A stretch of 64,000 bases of DNA. It comes from Clostridia bacterium (GTDB taxonomy: Bacteria > Bacillota > Clostridia > Christensenellales > Borkfalkiaceae). The notes beneath the pieces were generated by a model, which was given only the letters and a program-made list of their open reading frames with translations, was not told the DNA's origin and ran no database searches. Within the stretch, counting starts at the first letter, position 1. Every line of letters begins with the position of its first letter. The stretch covers positions 1 through 64,000 of the forward strand of contig CAAFVM010000045.1 of NCBI GenBank assembly GCA_900766495.1, read 5' to 3'. Below are positions 52,375-61,626 of this stretch, in pieces. The translations under genes and the position numbers were made by a program.

Positions 52375-54561
52375 ATGGTTTGCGAAGTTATAGTCGACAT
52401 AACGCACAGCGAGGTCGACAGAGTTTTCGATTATAAAACGGGAGATTTGCGCATAGAAGCGGGCAGCCGCGTATGCGTACCTTTCGCCAACCGTAAAATC
52501 GAGGGCGTGGTTATACGCTTAAAAGAAACCTCGTCGTTTCCCGAAAGCAAACTAAAAAGCGTTATAGAGGTGCTTGACGACGTGCCTGCGCTTACGCAGG
52601 AAACGCTTGAACTCGTCGATTACGTTTCGCAAAAATACCGCGTTTCGAAAGCTGCGGCGATAAGGCTTTTTTTGCCGTCGGAAATGCGCAAAGGCAGGGT
52701 GAGCGAGAAGACGGTGGAATATCTTTCCGCATCCGACAAAGCTAACCCCGAAGAACTGCCGAAAGCCGCTAAAAGCCAGAAATCTTGCCTGCAAAAGGTT
52801 ATTGCGGACGGCAAGGCGCGCGGCGCGGTTTTGCGCTCGGAATACGGGCAATCGGCGGTAAAAGCTTTAATCGAAAAAGGCTGTCTGGTTCCCGAAAAAA
52901 TAAAGGTAAACAGGCTGCCTTATTCCGAAATGTTGCCGAAAAACAACGATGTTACTTTAACGTCCGCCCAGCAAAATGCCGTTGAAAGCGTTGAAAACAC
53001 GCAAAAAACCGTAACGTTAATTCACGGCGTTACCGGCAGCGGAAAAACCGAAGTTTACATTGAACTTATAAAACGCGCGCTTGCAAAAGGGCAAACGGCT
53101 GTTATGCTTGTGCCGGAAATTTCGCTTACACCGCAAACTTTAAGGCAGTTCCGCGGCAGATTCGGCGAACTTTGCGCTATTTTGCACAGCGGGCTTTCCG
53201 CGGGCGAGCGGTTCGACGAGTGGTGGCGTCTCCGTTCGGGCGAGGCAAAAATAGCGATAGGCGCAAGAAGCGCGGTGTTCGCTCCTCTTCAGAACGTGGG
53301 CGTAATCGTTATAGACGAAGAACACGACGGCAGTTACGACAGCGAAAGTTCGCCGCGTTATTCCACGCTCGATATTGCCGAGAGACGGGCGAAATTTAAC
53401 GGCGCGAAGCTTGTTTTAGGCAGCGCCACGCCGAGCGTCGAAAGCTATATGCTGGCGAAAAACGGCGAATATAACCTTGTGAAAATGGGCGAGCGCATAA
53501 ACAAAAAGCCTTTGCCCGAGATGATAATAGCCGATATGCGGCAGGAAATTCGCAGGGGCAATCAAAGTTGTTTTTCGGGTGCGCTGAAACAGGAACTCGA
53601 ACGGGTTTTAAGCCGCGGAGAACAGGCTATAATCTTTTTAAACCGCCGAGGTTATTCGCAACAGGTGGTGTGCCGTGAATGCGGCTATGTGGCAAAATGC
53701 GCCGCCTGCGACCTTTCGCTTAACTACCACAAGGACGGCGATTTGCTGAAATGCCATTTTTGCGGTACCAACTATAAAATGCCCGAAGCTTGCCCCGAAT
53801 GCGGCTCGCATAACCTGAATTTGCTCGGAACAGGCACGCAACGCGTTGTAAGCGACCTTAAAAAGCTGTTTCCGTCTGCGAAAATAGCGCGGATGGACAA
53901 CGACACCGTGCAAACCAAAGAGGGGCATTACAAAATACTTTCGGCGTTTGCAAACCGCGAAGCCGATATTCTTGTCGGCACGCAAATGATTGCGAAAGGT
54001 CACGATTTCCCGAACGTCACGCTGGTCGGAATTCTCGACGCCGATATGAGCCTGTATTTCAGCGATTATCGGGCGAGCGAGCGAACCTTTCAACTGCTTA
54101 CGCAGGTTGCGGGAAGAAGCGGCAGAGCCGAAAATAAGGGCGTTGTGGTGCTTCAGACTTTTTCGCCCGAAAATCCCGTTCTGCGCCTTGCTATGAGTTA
54201 CGATTACGAACGCTTTTTCGAACGCGAAATAGCTATTCGACAGGCGACGCATTTTCCGCCGTTCGCTCTTATCATCCGAGTTTTGGTGGAAGCGCCCGAG
54301 GAAAACGCGGCTATAGAAGCTTTGAAAACGATATATTTGGGGCTTAAAGAAATTTACGACGCCGAACGCGAAAAGTTTTATTTTTTCAATAAAATGCGCT
54401 CGCCGGTAAAACGACTGAAAAACAAATTCCGCTATCAGGCGCTTATGCGCATACGGGCGGACGACGAAGCCTTGCGCGGGAAGATATTCGATTGCGCTCT
54501 GAAAGAAAAATTTGTTGGCGCGTTCGTCACGGTGGAAGAAAATCCGTCGAATTTAAGCTGA
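52375..54561 (+). CDS. priA: Primosomal replication-restart helicase PriA
   Basis: This 728-residue protein has the N-terminal DNA-binding domain (ITHSEVDRVFDYK), Walker A GVTGSGKT at about 218-225, the DEEH box at about 314-317, and helicase motif VI QVAGRSGRA. Between helicase motifs are the zinc-binding cysteines C433-x2-C-x5-C-x2-C and C-x2-C-x7-C-x2-C of PriA. The ATG follows AAGGGAA. PriA reloads the replicative helicase at stalled forks. It is a complete protein in its usual position before def. Confidence 0.96.
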   Translation: MVCEVIVDITHSEVDRVFDYKTGDLRIEAGSRVCVPFANRKIEGVVIRLKETSSFPESKLKSVIEVLDDVPALTQETLELVDYVSQKYRVSKAAAIRLFLPSEMRKGRVSEKTVEYLSASDKANPEELPKAAKSQKSCLQKVIADGKARGAVLRSEYGQSAVKALIEKGCLVPEKIKVNRLPYSEMLPKNNDVTLTSAQQNAVESVENTQKTVTLIHGVTGSGKTEVYIELIKRALAKGQTAVMLVPEISLTPQTLRQFRGRFGELCAILHSGLSAGERFDEWWRLRSGEAKIAIGARSAVFAPLQNVGVIVIDEEHDGSYDSESSPRYSTLDIAERRAKFNGAKLVLGSATPSVESYMLAKNGEYNLVKMGERINKKPLPEMIIADMRQEIRRGNQSCFSGALKQELERVLSRGEQAIIFLNRRGYSQQVVCRECGYVAKCAACDLSLNYHKDGDLLKCHFCGTNYKMPEACPECGSHNLNLLGTGTQRVVSDLKKLFPSAKIARMDNDTVQTKEGHYKILSAFANREADILVGTQMIAKGHDFPNVTLVGILDADMSLYFSDYRASERTFQLLTQVAGRSGRAENKGVVVLQTFSPENPVLRLAMSYDYERFFEREIAIRQATHFPPFALIIRVLVEAPEENAAIEALKTIYLGLKEIYDAEREKFYFFNKMRSPVKRLKNKFRYQALMRIRADDEALRGKIFDCALKEKFVGAFVTVEENPSNLS

Positions 54562-54698
54562 TTTTTAACTGAAAAACGAAAGAACAAACGCGCGCGGCGG
54601 CTTGCGAAAATCGACGGCGAAATTGTGCGCGGCGAAAAAATTCGAGCTAAATTTAAGCCGAAAACGCACGCGTTTTACGAATTATAAAGGAAAAAGAT

Positions 54699-55163
54699 AT
54701 GGCAATAAGAAACATAATACAAATCGGCGACGAAACGTTAAGAAAGAAAAGTTTTCCCGTCGAAAAAATAGACGACAGAACCATACAACTGCTCGACGAT
54801 ATGAAACAAACGCTTGAAAAAGCGCAGGGCGCGGGGCTTGCCGCCGTTCAGGTGGGCGTTTTGCGCCGAATTTTCATCGTCAGCACCGACGACGGGTATT
54901 TTGAATTTATAAATCCCGTTATTTTAAGCCGAAAAGGCAGGCAATACGGCACGGAGGGGTGTTTGTCGGTAAAAGGTAAGTGGGGCGACGTAGAACGCCC
55001 TAAAACGGTAAAAATCCGTGCGACCGACCGCAACGGCGATATGTTCGAACTTATCGCTCACGGGTTTACCGCGCGCGCCGTATGCCACGAATACGACCAC
55101 CTCGACGGAATTTTATACGTCGATAAAGCCGACAACGTAAGAACCGAGGCGCAAAGCAAATGA
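54699..55163 (+). CDS. def: Peptide deformylase
   Basis: This 154-residue metalloenzyme has GAGLAAVQ (44-51), EGCLS (86-90, metal Cys) and HEYDH (130-134, two metal His and the catalytic Glu). It removes the formyl group from nascent proteins and works with fmt next door. The ATG follows AAAGGAAAAA. It overlaps fmt by 4 bp. The 137-bp gap before it shows no gene; a -10-like ATTATA precedes the ribosome site. Confidence 0.96.
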   Translation: MAIRNIIQIGDETLRKKSFPVEKIDDRTIQLLDDMKQTLEKAQGAGLAAVQVGVLRRIFIVSTDDGYFEFINPVILSRKGRQYGTEGCLSVKGKWGDVERPKTVKIRATDRNGDMFELIAHGFTARAVCHEYDHLDGILYVDKADNVRTEAQSK

Positions 55164-56125
55164 ATTTGATTTTTTTGGGAACTCCCGATTTTTCGGTTAA
55201 AGCGCTTGAAAACATTTTAAACAGCCGTCACCGCGTGCTTGCCGTAGTTACTCAACCCGATAAGCCTGTGGGCAGGGGCGGCGCGGTTTGCTTTTCGCCG
55301 GTAAAAAAATGCGCTTTGGAGCGCGGCGTTAAAATTTTTCAGTTCGATAAAATACGCGCGCCCGAAGCGGTTGCCGAGCTTAAAGCTCTTAACCCCGACA
55401 TTATGGTTACCTGCGCGTTCGGGCAGATTCTTTCGCGCGAGGTGCTTGACGTAGCTCCGCACGGCGTAATCAACGTACACGCTTCGCTTCTTCCAAAATA
55501 TCGCGGAGCCGCTCCCATTCAGTGGGCGGTTATAAACGGCGATAAGAAAACCGGCGTTACCATAATGCAAACAGAAGAGGGCGTTGACACCGGCGATATT
55601 ATTTTATCGCGCGAAACCGAAATTTATCCCGACGAAACAGCCGGCGAACTTTTCGATAGGTTGTCGGTTCTCGGAGCGGAACTTATAGTTGAAGCGTTAA
55701 ACGAAATAGAGGACGGCAGTGCAACGTTCACAAAGCAGAACGAAGCGATTTCGTCACACGTAAAAATGTTAAAAAAGCAAGACGGATTGCTCGATTTTAA
55801 TAAAAACTCCGGAACGCTGAAAAACTTTATTCGGGGAATGAATCCGTGGCCTTGCGCATTTACTTTTTATAAAGGAAAAACGTTAAAAGTATTTAAAGCT
55901 CAACCGTTGACGGCGGGCGATTTTGCCTTTGACGAAGCTGCGCGCTTAGACTTTTCGTCGGGAAGCGTTGTTACTGCAGACCGTAAAAACGGGCTTACCG
56001 TTAAGACTGCCGGCGGCGCTTTAAGGCTTTGCGAAATACAAACCGAGGGCGGCAAGCGAATGAGCGACATCGATTTTCTGCTTGGACACGTTGTGAAACC
56101 GGGCGAAATTTTAGGCAAAAACTGA
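55160..56125 (+). CDS. fmt: Methionyl-tRNA formyltransferase
   Basis: This 321-residue enzyme has the formyltransferase core N105-V-H107-ASLLPKYRGAAP with the catalytic Asp143 (EGVDTGD), and a C-terminal oligonucleotide-binding domain. It formylates initiator Met-tRNA. Start ATG 55160 overlaps the def stop (ATGA), showing coupling. Length is normal. Confidence 0.96.
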   Translation: MNLIFLGTPDFSVKALENILNSRHRVLAVVTQPDKPVGRGGAVCFSPVKKCALERGVKIFQFDKIRAPEAVAELKALNPDIMVTCAFGQILSREVLDVAPHGVINVHASLLPKYRGAAPIQWAVINGDKKTGVTIMQTEEGVDTGDIILSRETEIYPDETAGELFDRLSVLGAELIVEALNEIEDGSATFTKQNEAISSHVKMLKKQDGLLDFNKNSGTLKNFIRGMNPWPCAFTFYKGKTLKVFKAQPLTAGDFAFDEAARLDFSSGSVVTADRKNGLTVKTAGGALRLCEIQTEGGKRMSDIDFLLGHVVKPGEILGKN

Positions 56126-56149
56126 CAGGTAAAAACAACCGAATGAACT

Positions 56150-57403
56150 ATGATAAATATTCTTTACGACAGTTACAGGGTGCTCGAACACGTATATTCC
56201 GAAAAAACGTTTTTAAAACAGGCGATAAAAAGCGAGGTAATCGAGCCGCTTAACCGCCGCACGGTTATAAAAATCTGCTACGGCGTTCTGGATAAAGACA
56301 TTACTTTAAGTTGGTATATTTCAAAGCTTTGCGATAAAAACCCGAAACTGCCCATACGCATTATTTTAAAAATATCGTTTTACGAAATAGCGTTTTTGAA
56401 TACGGCGGGGCATGCGGTAACCGACAACGCCGTAGAGCTTTGCAAAAAGCTTGGAAAGGGCGGCGCCGCGGGGTTCGTGAACGCTGTTTTGCGCAGGTTC
56501 ATTCGCGAAAAAGATAGTTTTGCCTTGCCTTGCGGAAACGATTTACATTCGCTTTCCATAAAATATTCCTATCCCGAATTTGCGCTGAAAAAACTTATAA
56601 ACGCTTACGGCTTAAAAACTGCCGTAGATATAATTTCTTACGATAAACCTTACGTTTTTTTACGCTTTTTTAGCGACGAAAAAGGCGAGAATTATTTAAC
56701 CGAACGCAATTTGAAATTTGAAAAACTGCCCGTTGACGGCTGTTTCTGTTTAGAAAATTTCGTGCGCGACGACGGATTCGATAAGGGCGAATACACCTAT
56801 CAGTCCATAGGTTCCGCCGCTATTTGCGAAGTTGTGGGCGGCGGCGAAAATTTGCTTGATTGTTGCGCCGCTCCGGGCGGAAAAAGCGTTAATTTATCGC
56901 GCAAATTCAAAAACGTTGTTTCGTGCGACGTTTATCCGCACAGGGTGGAACTTATAAAAGAATACGCCGAAAGAATGGGCGTAAAAAACGTTACCGCCAT
57001 GGTTTGCGACGCCACCGTGAAAAACGACGAATTTATTGAAAAGTTCGATTCGGTGCTTTGCGATTGCCCGTGCAGCGGGTTCGGCGTTACTCTTGAAAAC
57101 CCCGATATAAAACTTAACCGCACGGAAGAAGCGGTTGCCGAGCTTTGCGCTTTGCAGTTAAAAATTTTGAATAACTGTTTCGCTTACGTCAAAAAGGGCG
57201 GCGCGCTTTATTATTCGACTTGCAGCATTTTAAAAGAAGAAAACGACGACCTTATAGCCGCGTTTTTAAAAGGACGGCAGGGCGCGAAAGTTTGCGAAAT
57301 TTCTTCTCCGCTCGGCGGTATGCGCGGCGAATACGGCATAACGTTTTTGCCTAATCAAACGCGGGGCGCAGGCTTTTATATTTGTAAAATCGTTAGATCG
57401 TAA
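56150..57403 (+). CDS. rsmB: 16S rRNA m5C967 methyltransferase RsmB
   Basis: This 417-residue protein has an N-terminal NusB-like RNA-binding domain, the SAM motif LLDCCAAPGGKS near 234, and the two catalytic cysteines C308 (DCPCSG) and C358 (STCS). It methylates C967 of 16S rRNA. The start is supported by the family N-terminus; the ribosome site is weak, consistent with read-through from fmt 24 bp upstream. Confidence 0.94.
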   Translation: MINILYDSYRVLEHVYSEKTFLKQAIKSEVIEPLNRRTVIKICYGVLDKDITLSWYISKLCDKNPKLPIRIILKISFYEIAFLNTAGHAVTDNAVELCKKLGKGGAAGFVNAVLRRFIREKDSFALPCGNDLHSLSIKYSYPEFALKKLINAYGLKTAVDIISYDKPYVFLRFFSDEKGENYLTERNLKFEKLPVDGCFCLENFVRDDGFDKGEYTYQSIGSAAICEVVGGGENLLDCCAAPGGKSVNLSRKFKNVVSCDVYPHRVELIKEYAERMGVKNVTAMVCDATVKNDEFIEKFDSVLCDCPCSGFGVTLENPDIKLNRTEEAVAELCALQLKILNNCFAYVKKGGALYYSTCSILKEENDDLIAAFLKGRQGAKVCEISSPLGGMRGEYGITFLPNQTRGAGFYICKIVRS

Positions 57404-57468
57404 AAATATAAAATATTCCTGTAATAATGCTTGATTTTTAAAATTTTTATGTGTGAGGTAATTTTGTT

Positions 57469-58524
57469 TTGAGCAAAAAAATATTGTTCGATTATACAAA
57501 AGAAGAACTGGAAAAAGCCGTAATAGAGGCGGGACTTCCGAAATACCGAGCCGGGCAGATTTACAGGAATTTAATTGCGGGAAAAGCAATTAGCGAGATG
57601 AGCGATTTACCCTCGGCTCTTCGCGAAAAGCTTTTGGAAGAATATGTAGACCAACCGGTAAGAATTATAAAAAAACTGGAATCGCAAAAGGACGGCACGG
57701 TAAAATACATATTCGCCTTGCACGACGGAAACGTCGTCGAGGGCGTTTTGATGAAATATAAATACGGCAACACACAGTGCGTTTCAACGCAGGTGGGGTG
57801 CCGAATGGGGTGTAAGTTTTGCGCTTCGACCTTGGGCGGACTTATACGAAATCTTTCGGCGGGCGAACTGTTCGCAACCGTTGCCGCGGCTAATCGCGAC
57901 GCGGGCGGCGACTTAAAGAACAGAAAAATAACCAACATAGTGCTTATGGGAAGCGGCGAGCCGCTCGATAATTACGACAACGTAATCGCCTTTTTGCGGC
58001 GGCTTGCAAGTCCCGATAATCTTAACGTCAGCCCGAGAAACGTAAGCCTATCGACGTGCGGGCTTGTTCCTAAAATGTACAAGCTTGCCGAAGAGGGGTT
58101 GCCTATAAATTTAACCGTTTCGCTTCACGCGGCAACCGACGACAAGCGCAAGCAGACCATGCCTATAGCGAACAGTTATTCGATTGCCGAAATCATAGCG
58201 GCGTGCAAAAACTATTTCAAGGCTACGGGCAGGCGTTTTATTTTCGAATATTCGCTTGTTAAGGGCGTGAACGACGGCGACGACGACGCGCAAAATCTTA
58301 TTAAACTGCTTAAAGGTTTGCCGTGCCACGTGAACGTTATTCGTTTGAACGAGGTTAAAGAAACCGGGCTAAAACGCACCGACGATAAAAAAGCTTATTC
58401 TTTTTGCGAAAAACTGAACGCGGGCGGCGTATCGGCTACCGTGCGCAGGCTTATGGGCAGCGATATAGAGGGCGCTTGCGGGCAACTTCGCGCAAAATTT
58501 ATTGCCGAAGCCGCGCAAGAATAA
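57469..58524 (+). CDS. rlmN: Dual-specificity 23S rRNA/tRNA adenine-C2 methyltransferase RlmN
   Basis: This 351-residue radical-SAM enzyme has the cluster motif C111-x3-C115-x2-C118 and the methyl-carrying C337 near the C-terminus (IEGACGQLR). It methylates A2503 of 23S rRNA and A37 of some tRNAs. The start is TTG at 57469, 9 bases after GAGGT, giving the standard N-terminus. It is complete. In Bacillus the next genes are prpC and prkC, which are missing here; rsgA follows instead. Confidence 0.95.
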   Translation: MSKKILFDYTKEELEKAVIEAGLPKYRAGQIYRNLIAGKAISEMSDLPSALREKLLEEYVDQPVRIIKKLESQKDGTVKYIFALHDGNVVEGVLMKYKYGNTQCVSTQVGCRMGCKFCASTLGGLIRNLSAGELFATVAAANRDAGGDLKNRKITNIVLMGSGEPLDNYDNVIAFLRRLASPDNLNVSPRNVSLSTCGLVPKMYKLAEEGLPINLTVSLHAATDDKRKQTMPIANSYSIAEIIAACKNYFKATGRRFIFEYSLVKGVNDGDDDAQNLIKLLKGLPCHVNVIRLNEVKETGLKRTDDKKAYSFCEKLNAGGVSATVRRLMGSDIEGACGQLRAKFIAEAAQE

Positions 58525-58580
58525 AAGAAAACATATATACAGCAAATTCAATAATAAAACATAAAAGGCAGGGCGCTAAA

Positions 58581-59522
58581 ATTAAGTGCAGAGTTATAAG
58601 CGCGCAAAGCGATAAGTTCGTTTTAAAAAGCATTTTGCCGCCGAACGAAAACGTTTGCGAAAACGCGGACGAGAAGCGGGAGCAAAGCAAAAACAAACAA
58701 GAAGCAAGCGGAAACGGCGAAATTTTTACGGCGGGCGCGCGCGGAAAAATTAAATACGGAAAGGGCGAAATAGTCACGGGCGACGTGGTGGAATTTTCAA
58801 ACGGAGCTATTACTTCGGTTTATCCGCGAAAAAATAAGTTCGAGCGCCCGAACATCGCCAACGTAGACGTGTTGTGCGCTCTTATTGCGGCTCAACCTAT
58901 GCCCGACCTCGCCGTGGTAGACAAGCTTATGCTTGCGGCGGCTTTCAGCGGGGCGGAATACGCGTTGGTAGTGAACAAAAGCGACCTCGGCGACGAGGTT
59001 TATAAAAAAGCGCTTTCGCAGTTTACCGAAGCCACGCCCAAAGTTTTTTGCGTTTCGGCTAAAACAGGCGAGGGAATAAGCGAACTTAAAGAGTTTTTGC
59101 GCGGTAAAGAGGTAGCGTTTGCGGGGCAGTCGGCAGTTGGAAAAACCACGCTTATCAATGCGCTTTTCGGCACCGAATATAAAACGGGCGCGCTTTCGGA
59201 AAAACTCGGGCGAGGCAGACATACGACCACTTGTTCCCGGCTTATTCAGGCGGGCGATATTGCGGTATTCGATACGCCTGGGTTTTCGGAATTTTATGCG
59301 GTTATGTCGCCCGAAGACGCGGCGGCGAACTTTCCGCCTTACGAAAATTACCTTGGAAAATGTAAGTTTTGCAACTGCGGACACGTAGGCGAACCCGATT
59401 GTGCGGTTAAAAACGCGGTTAAAGCAGGCGAACTCGGCAAAGAACGTTACGAAAGATATAAAGTTATTTATCGCGAAATCGAAAAGGAATATAAAAACAG
59501 ATATGAACGCAAAAGAATTTAA
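58581..59522 (+). CDS. rsgA: Ribosome small-subunit GTPase RsgA, probable AUU start
   Basis: This is a circularly permuted GTPase with motif order G4 (VNKSDLG), G5 (SAKTG), G1 (GQSAVGKT at about 182-189), G2 (RHTTT) and G3 (DTPGF). It is followed by the zinc motif CKFCNCGHVGEPDC. No ATG, GTG or TTG begins the N-terminal oligonucleotide-binding domain. The best choice is ATT at 58581, preceded by AGGCAGGG with 7-base spacing, giving 313 residues that start at the first domain strand. An upstream TTG at 58404 would overlap rlmN by 120 bp. An internal TTG near 58635 would remove the first strand. The N-terminal domain carries a charged insertion of about 30 residues near 20-50. RsgA matures the 30S subunit. 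Confidence 0.9.
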   Translation: MKCRVISAQSDKFVLKSILPPNENVCENADEKREQSKNKQEASGNGEIFTAGARGKIKYGKGEIVTGDVVEFSNGAITSVYPRKNKFERPNIANVDVLCALIAAQPMPDLAVVDKLMLAAAFSGAEYALVVNKSDLGDEVYKKALSQFTEATPKVFCVSAKTGEGISELKEFLRGKEVAFAGQSAVGKTTLINALFGTEYKTGALSEKLGRGRHTTTCSRLIQAGDIAVFDTPGFSEFYAVMSPEDAAANFPPYENYLGKCKFCNCGHVGEPDCAVKNAVKAGELGKERYERYKVIYREIEKEYKNRYERKRI

Positions 59523-60195
59523 TTTATTTGCAGAAGAAAACGGAAAATTACTCATCGCTCCGTCGATTTTATCGGCTGATTTTTCAAAAATGGGCGAAGA
59601 GGTGGAAAGCCTGTGCAAGGCGGGCGCCGACCTTATTCACTGCGACGTTATGGACGGCGTTTTTGTACCGAACATCACTTTCGGCATAAAAATGATTAAA
59701 GACATAAAAAAACACAGCAACCTGCCGCTCGACGCGCATCTGATGATTGTTGAGCCGCACAAATACGTTAAAGCTTTTGCGGAGGCGGGCGCCGATATTA
59801 TAACCGTGCATTACGAAGCGTGCGGAGAAAGGCTTGCCAAAACCTGCGACGAAATCAGACATGCGGGCGTAAAATGCGGCGTGGCTATCAACCCCGATAC
59901 GCCGGTTGCTGCCGTGGAAAACGTTCTTGACCGTTGCGATATGCTGCTTATAATGAGCGTTTTTCCCGGCTTCGGCGGGCAGAAATTTATTGAAAACGCT
60001 TACGAAAAGCTTGCTTATGCGAAAAAAATAATTAAAGAGCGCGGCTTGAACGTTGCCTTGCAGGTTGACGGCGGGGTGAATGATCAAAACTGTGCAAAGG
60101 TTTTTGCAGCGGGCGCCGATATTGCCGTTGCGGGAAGCGCCGTTTTTAACGCGAGCGACAGGGCGGCTGCCATTACCGCGCTTAAAAACAATTAA
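59503..60195 (+). CDS. rpe: Ribulose-phosphate 3-epimerase
   Basis: Start ATG 59503 lies inside the end of rsgA (20-bp overlap) and gives 230 residues. The catalytic motifs are IAPSILSAD, the metal site HCDVMDG with PNITFG, PHLMI-type DAHLMI, PGFGGQKF and LQVDGGV. It converts ribulose-5-phosphate to xylulose-5-phosphate in the pentose phosphate pathway. About 15 residues precede the usual start, perhaps an artefact of start choice. It ends the housekeeping run. Confidence 0.95.
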   Translation: MNAKEFNLFAEENGKLLIAPSILSADFSKMGEEVESLCKAGADLIHCDVMDGVFVPNITFGIKMIKDIKKHSNLPLDAHLMIVEPHKYVKAFAEAGADIITVHYEACGERLAKTCDEIRHAGVKCGVAINPDTPVAAVENVLDRCDMLLIMSVFPGFGGQKFIENAYEKLAYAKKIIKERGLNVALQVDGGVNDQNCAKVFAAGADIAVAGSAVFNASDRAAAITALKNN

Positions 60196-60295
60196 TTTTT
60201 TATTTGGTGTGCCGTTCTTTATAACCAACAACCGAAAAGACGACCTTTTAATGCCTAACAAATATCTTGTTGAAAATAAAAATTGCGCCTGCACT

Positions 60296-60316
60296 AAAAA
60301 ACGCGGGCGTTTTTTT
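60296..60316 (+). terminator. Intrinsic terminator after rpe
   Basis: AAAAAACG pairs with CGTTTTTT around a CGGG-type loop, followed by T. It sits 100 bp after the rpe stop. Confidence 0.6.
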
Positions 60317-60420
60317 GTGCCGTTTTTTTTCGTGCCGACAGTTGGCAATGACGAATTAAATTTTCCGTACCGTTCTAATACCGCGCGCGGCGAATAAATA
60401 TTTAAGGGATATAAATACTT

Positions 60421-61626
60421 TTGAAAACCACTTTTTTTAATTCGCTTAAAATAACTTTTTCGGTTGTTGGCGCGGTAATCGGCGCGGGCTTTATAACAGG
60501 CAGGGAAATAGTCCGATTTTTTTACGGAATGCCGATTTTTGCAGCGGCGGGCGCGGAGTTTTTACTGTTTTTCTCGCTGTTTTATTTTTTGCTTACGGTT
60601 AAAGACAACGCGTTTTTCTCGCGCGCGGTTAAATTTGCCAACGTTTGCGTTTATATAATAAGTTTTTTCATAATAGCTTCTATGCTCGGCGCGACCGACA
60701 GCCTGTTTTTCGAAGCGTTCGGCGTGCCATACGAAATCCCAATAGGCTCGATAGCGTTGCTTGTTTTCGCAACCGCCGTGTGCTTCGGCGGAATTGAAAA
60801 AATAGAAAAAGCCAACGGATTTATAGTTCCTTTTATGATTCTTGCCACGGTTGCGGTTTTAATAGCTTTCGGCGAAAAATCTTCGCAATTCGTGCCGTTT
60901 GACGCGGAAGCAGCGGCTTCGTGCGTAAGCTACGGCGCAATGAACGCGCTGCTTTCTCAACCGTTTTTTTTAAAATTAAAAAAAGGCTATACCGCGGTGA
61001 ACGTTTTTAAAATTAACAAAAAAGCAAACGAAAACGCCGAAAATAAACAAAAAATAAGCCTAAAAAGCGAACAAATTGCGACGACAGCCACAAAAAACTC
61101 AAGCGAAGATTTAGAAAAAGCGCAGGCGCAACGCCCGTTCTCACCGTTTCTCGTAAGTCTGTTTTCGTCTCTCGCTTTAGCCTTGCTGATAGCTCTTTAT
61201 TTAAAATCAATCGACGAATACGCCGCGCTGAAAGACGTGCCTGTGCTTTTTATTGCGGGAAACAGCGCGTTTTTGCGAATTGTGATAGCGGGGCTTATCG
61301 CCTGCGGAATTATAACCACACAATTTTCAACCGAATATCCGTTGGTGTGCCTGGCGTCTAAAAAAAAGAGAAGCAGATTACTGCTTCTCGTGGGAGCGGT
61401 AGCCGTGTTTACGGTGTCGCGCCTCGGTTTTTACGTTATAGTCGACGTGATTTATCCCGCGGTAGCCGCTTTCGCCGCGGTTTATTACGCGGTTCTCATC
61501 TTCGCGACAACAGTAATTTTTCCGCTAAAATCACGCATAAATACATCAGCGCGGCGAGAACGCAAAGGAGTATCGTGCTCGTCATTACCAAATCGAGGTT
61601 TAAAACCTGCCCGCCGTAAACGATAA
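60421..61626 (+). CDS. YkvI-family polytopic membrane protein (transporter-like)
   Basis: This 401-residue protein starts at TTG 60421 behind AAGGGAT and has about ten membrane helices. The N-terminal helix carries GAVIGAGFITGREI, the signature of YkvI-family proteins, relatives of amino-acid/APC-fold transporters. A charged, Asn/Lys-rich cytosolic loop at about 198-240 is longer than usual. The last 45 residues lie on DNA that also encodes the C-terminus of the minus-strand permease. The tail after about residue 378 is basic and Ser/Arg-rich and not membrane-like. Substrate unknown. Confidence 0.82.
   Translation: MKTTFFNSLKITFSVVGAVIGAGFITGREIVRFFYGMPIFAAAGAEFLLFFSLFYFLLTVKDNAFFSRAVKFANVCVYIISFFIIASMLGATDSLFFEAFGVPYEIPIGSIALLVFATAVCFGGIEKIEKANGFIVPFMILATVAVLIAFGEKSSQFVPFDAEAAASCVSYGAMNALLSQPFFLKLKKGYTAVNVFKINKKANENAENKQKISLKSEQIATTATKNSSEDLEKAQAQRPFSPFLVSLFSSLALALLIALYLKSIDEYAALKDVPVLFIAGNSAFLRIVIAGLIACGIITTQFSTEYPLVCLASKKKRSRLLLLVGAVAVFTVSRLGFYVIVDVIYPAVAAFAAVYYAVLIFATTVIFPLKSRINTSARRERKGVSCSSLPNRGLKPARRKR

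Noticed and set aside
60250..60396. Small ORF of 48 codons after rpe
   Set aside because: It spans the terminator hairpin, has no ribosome site and its product is low-complexity.
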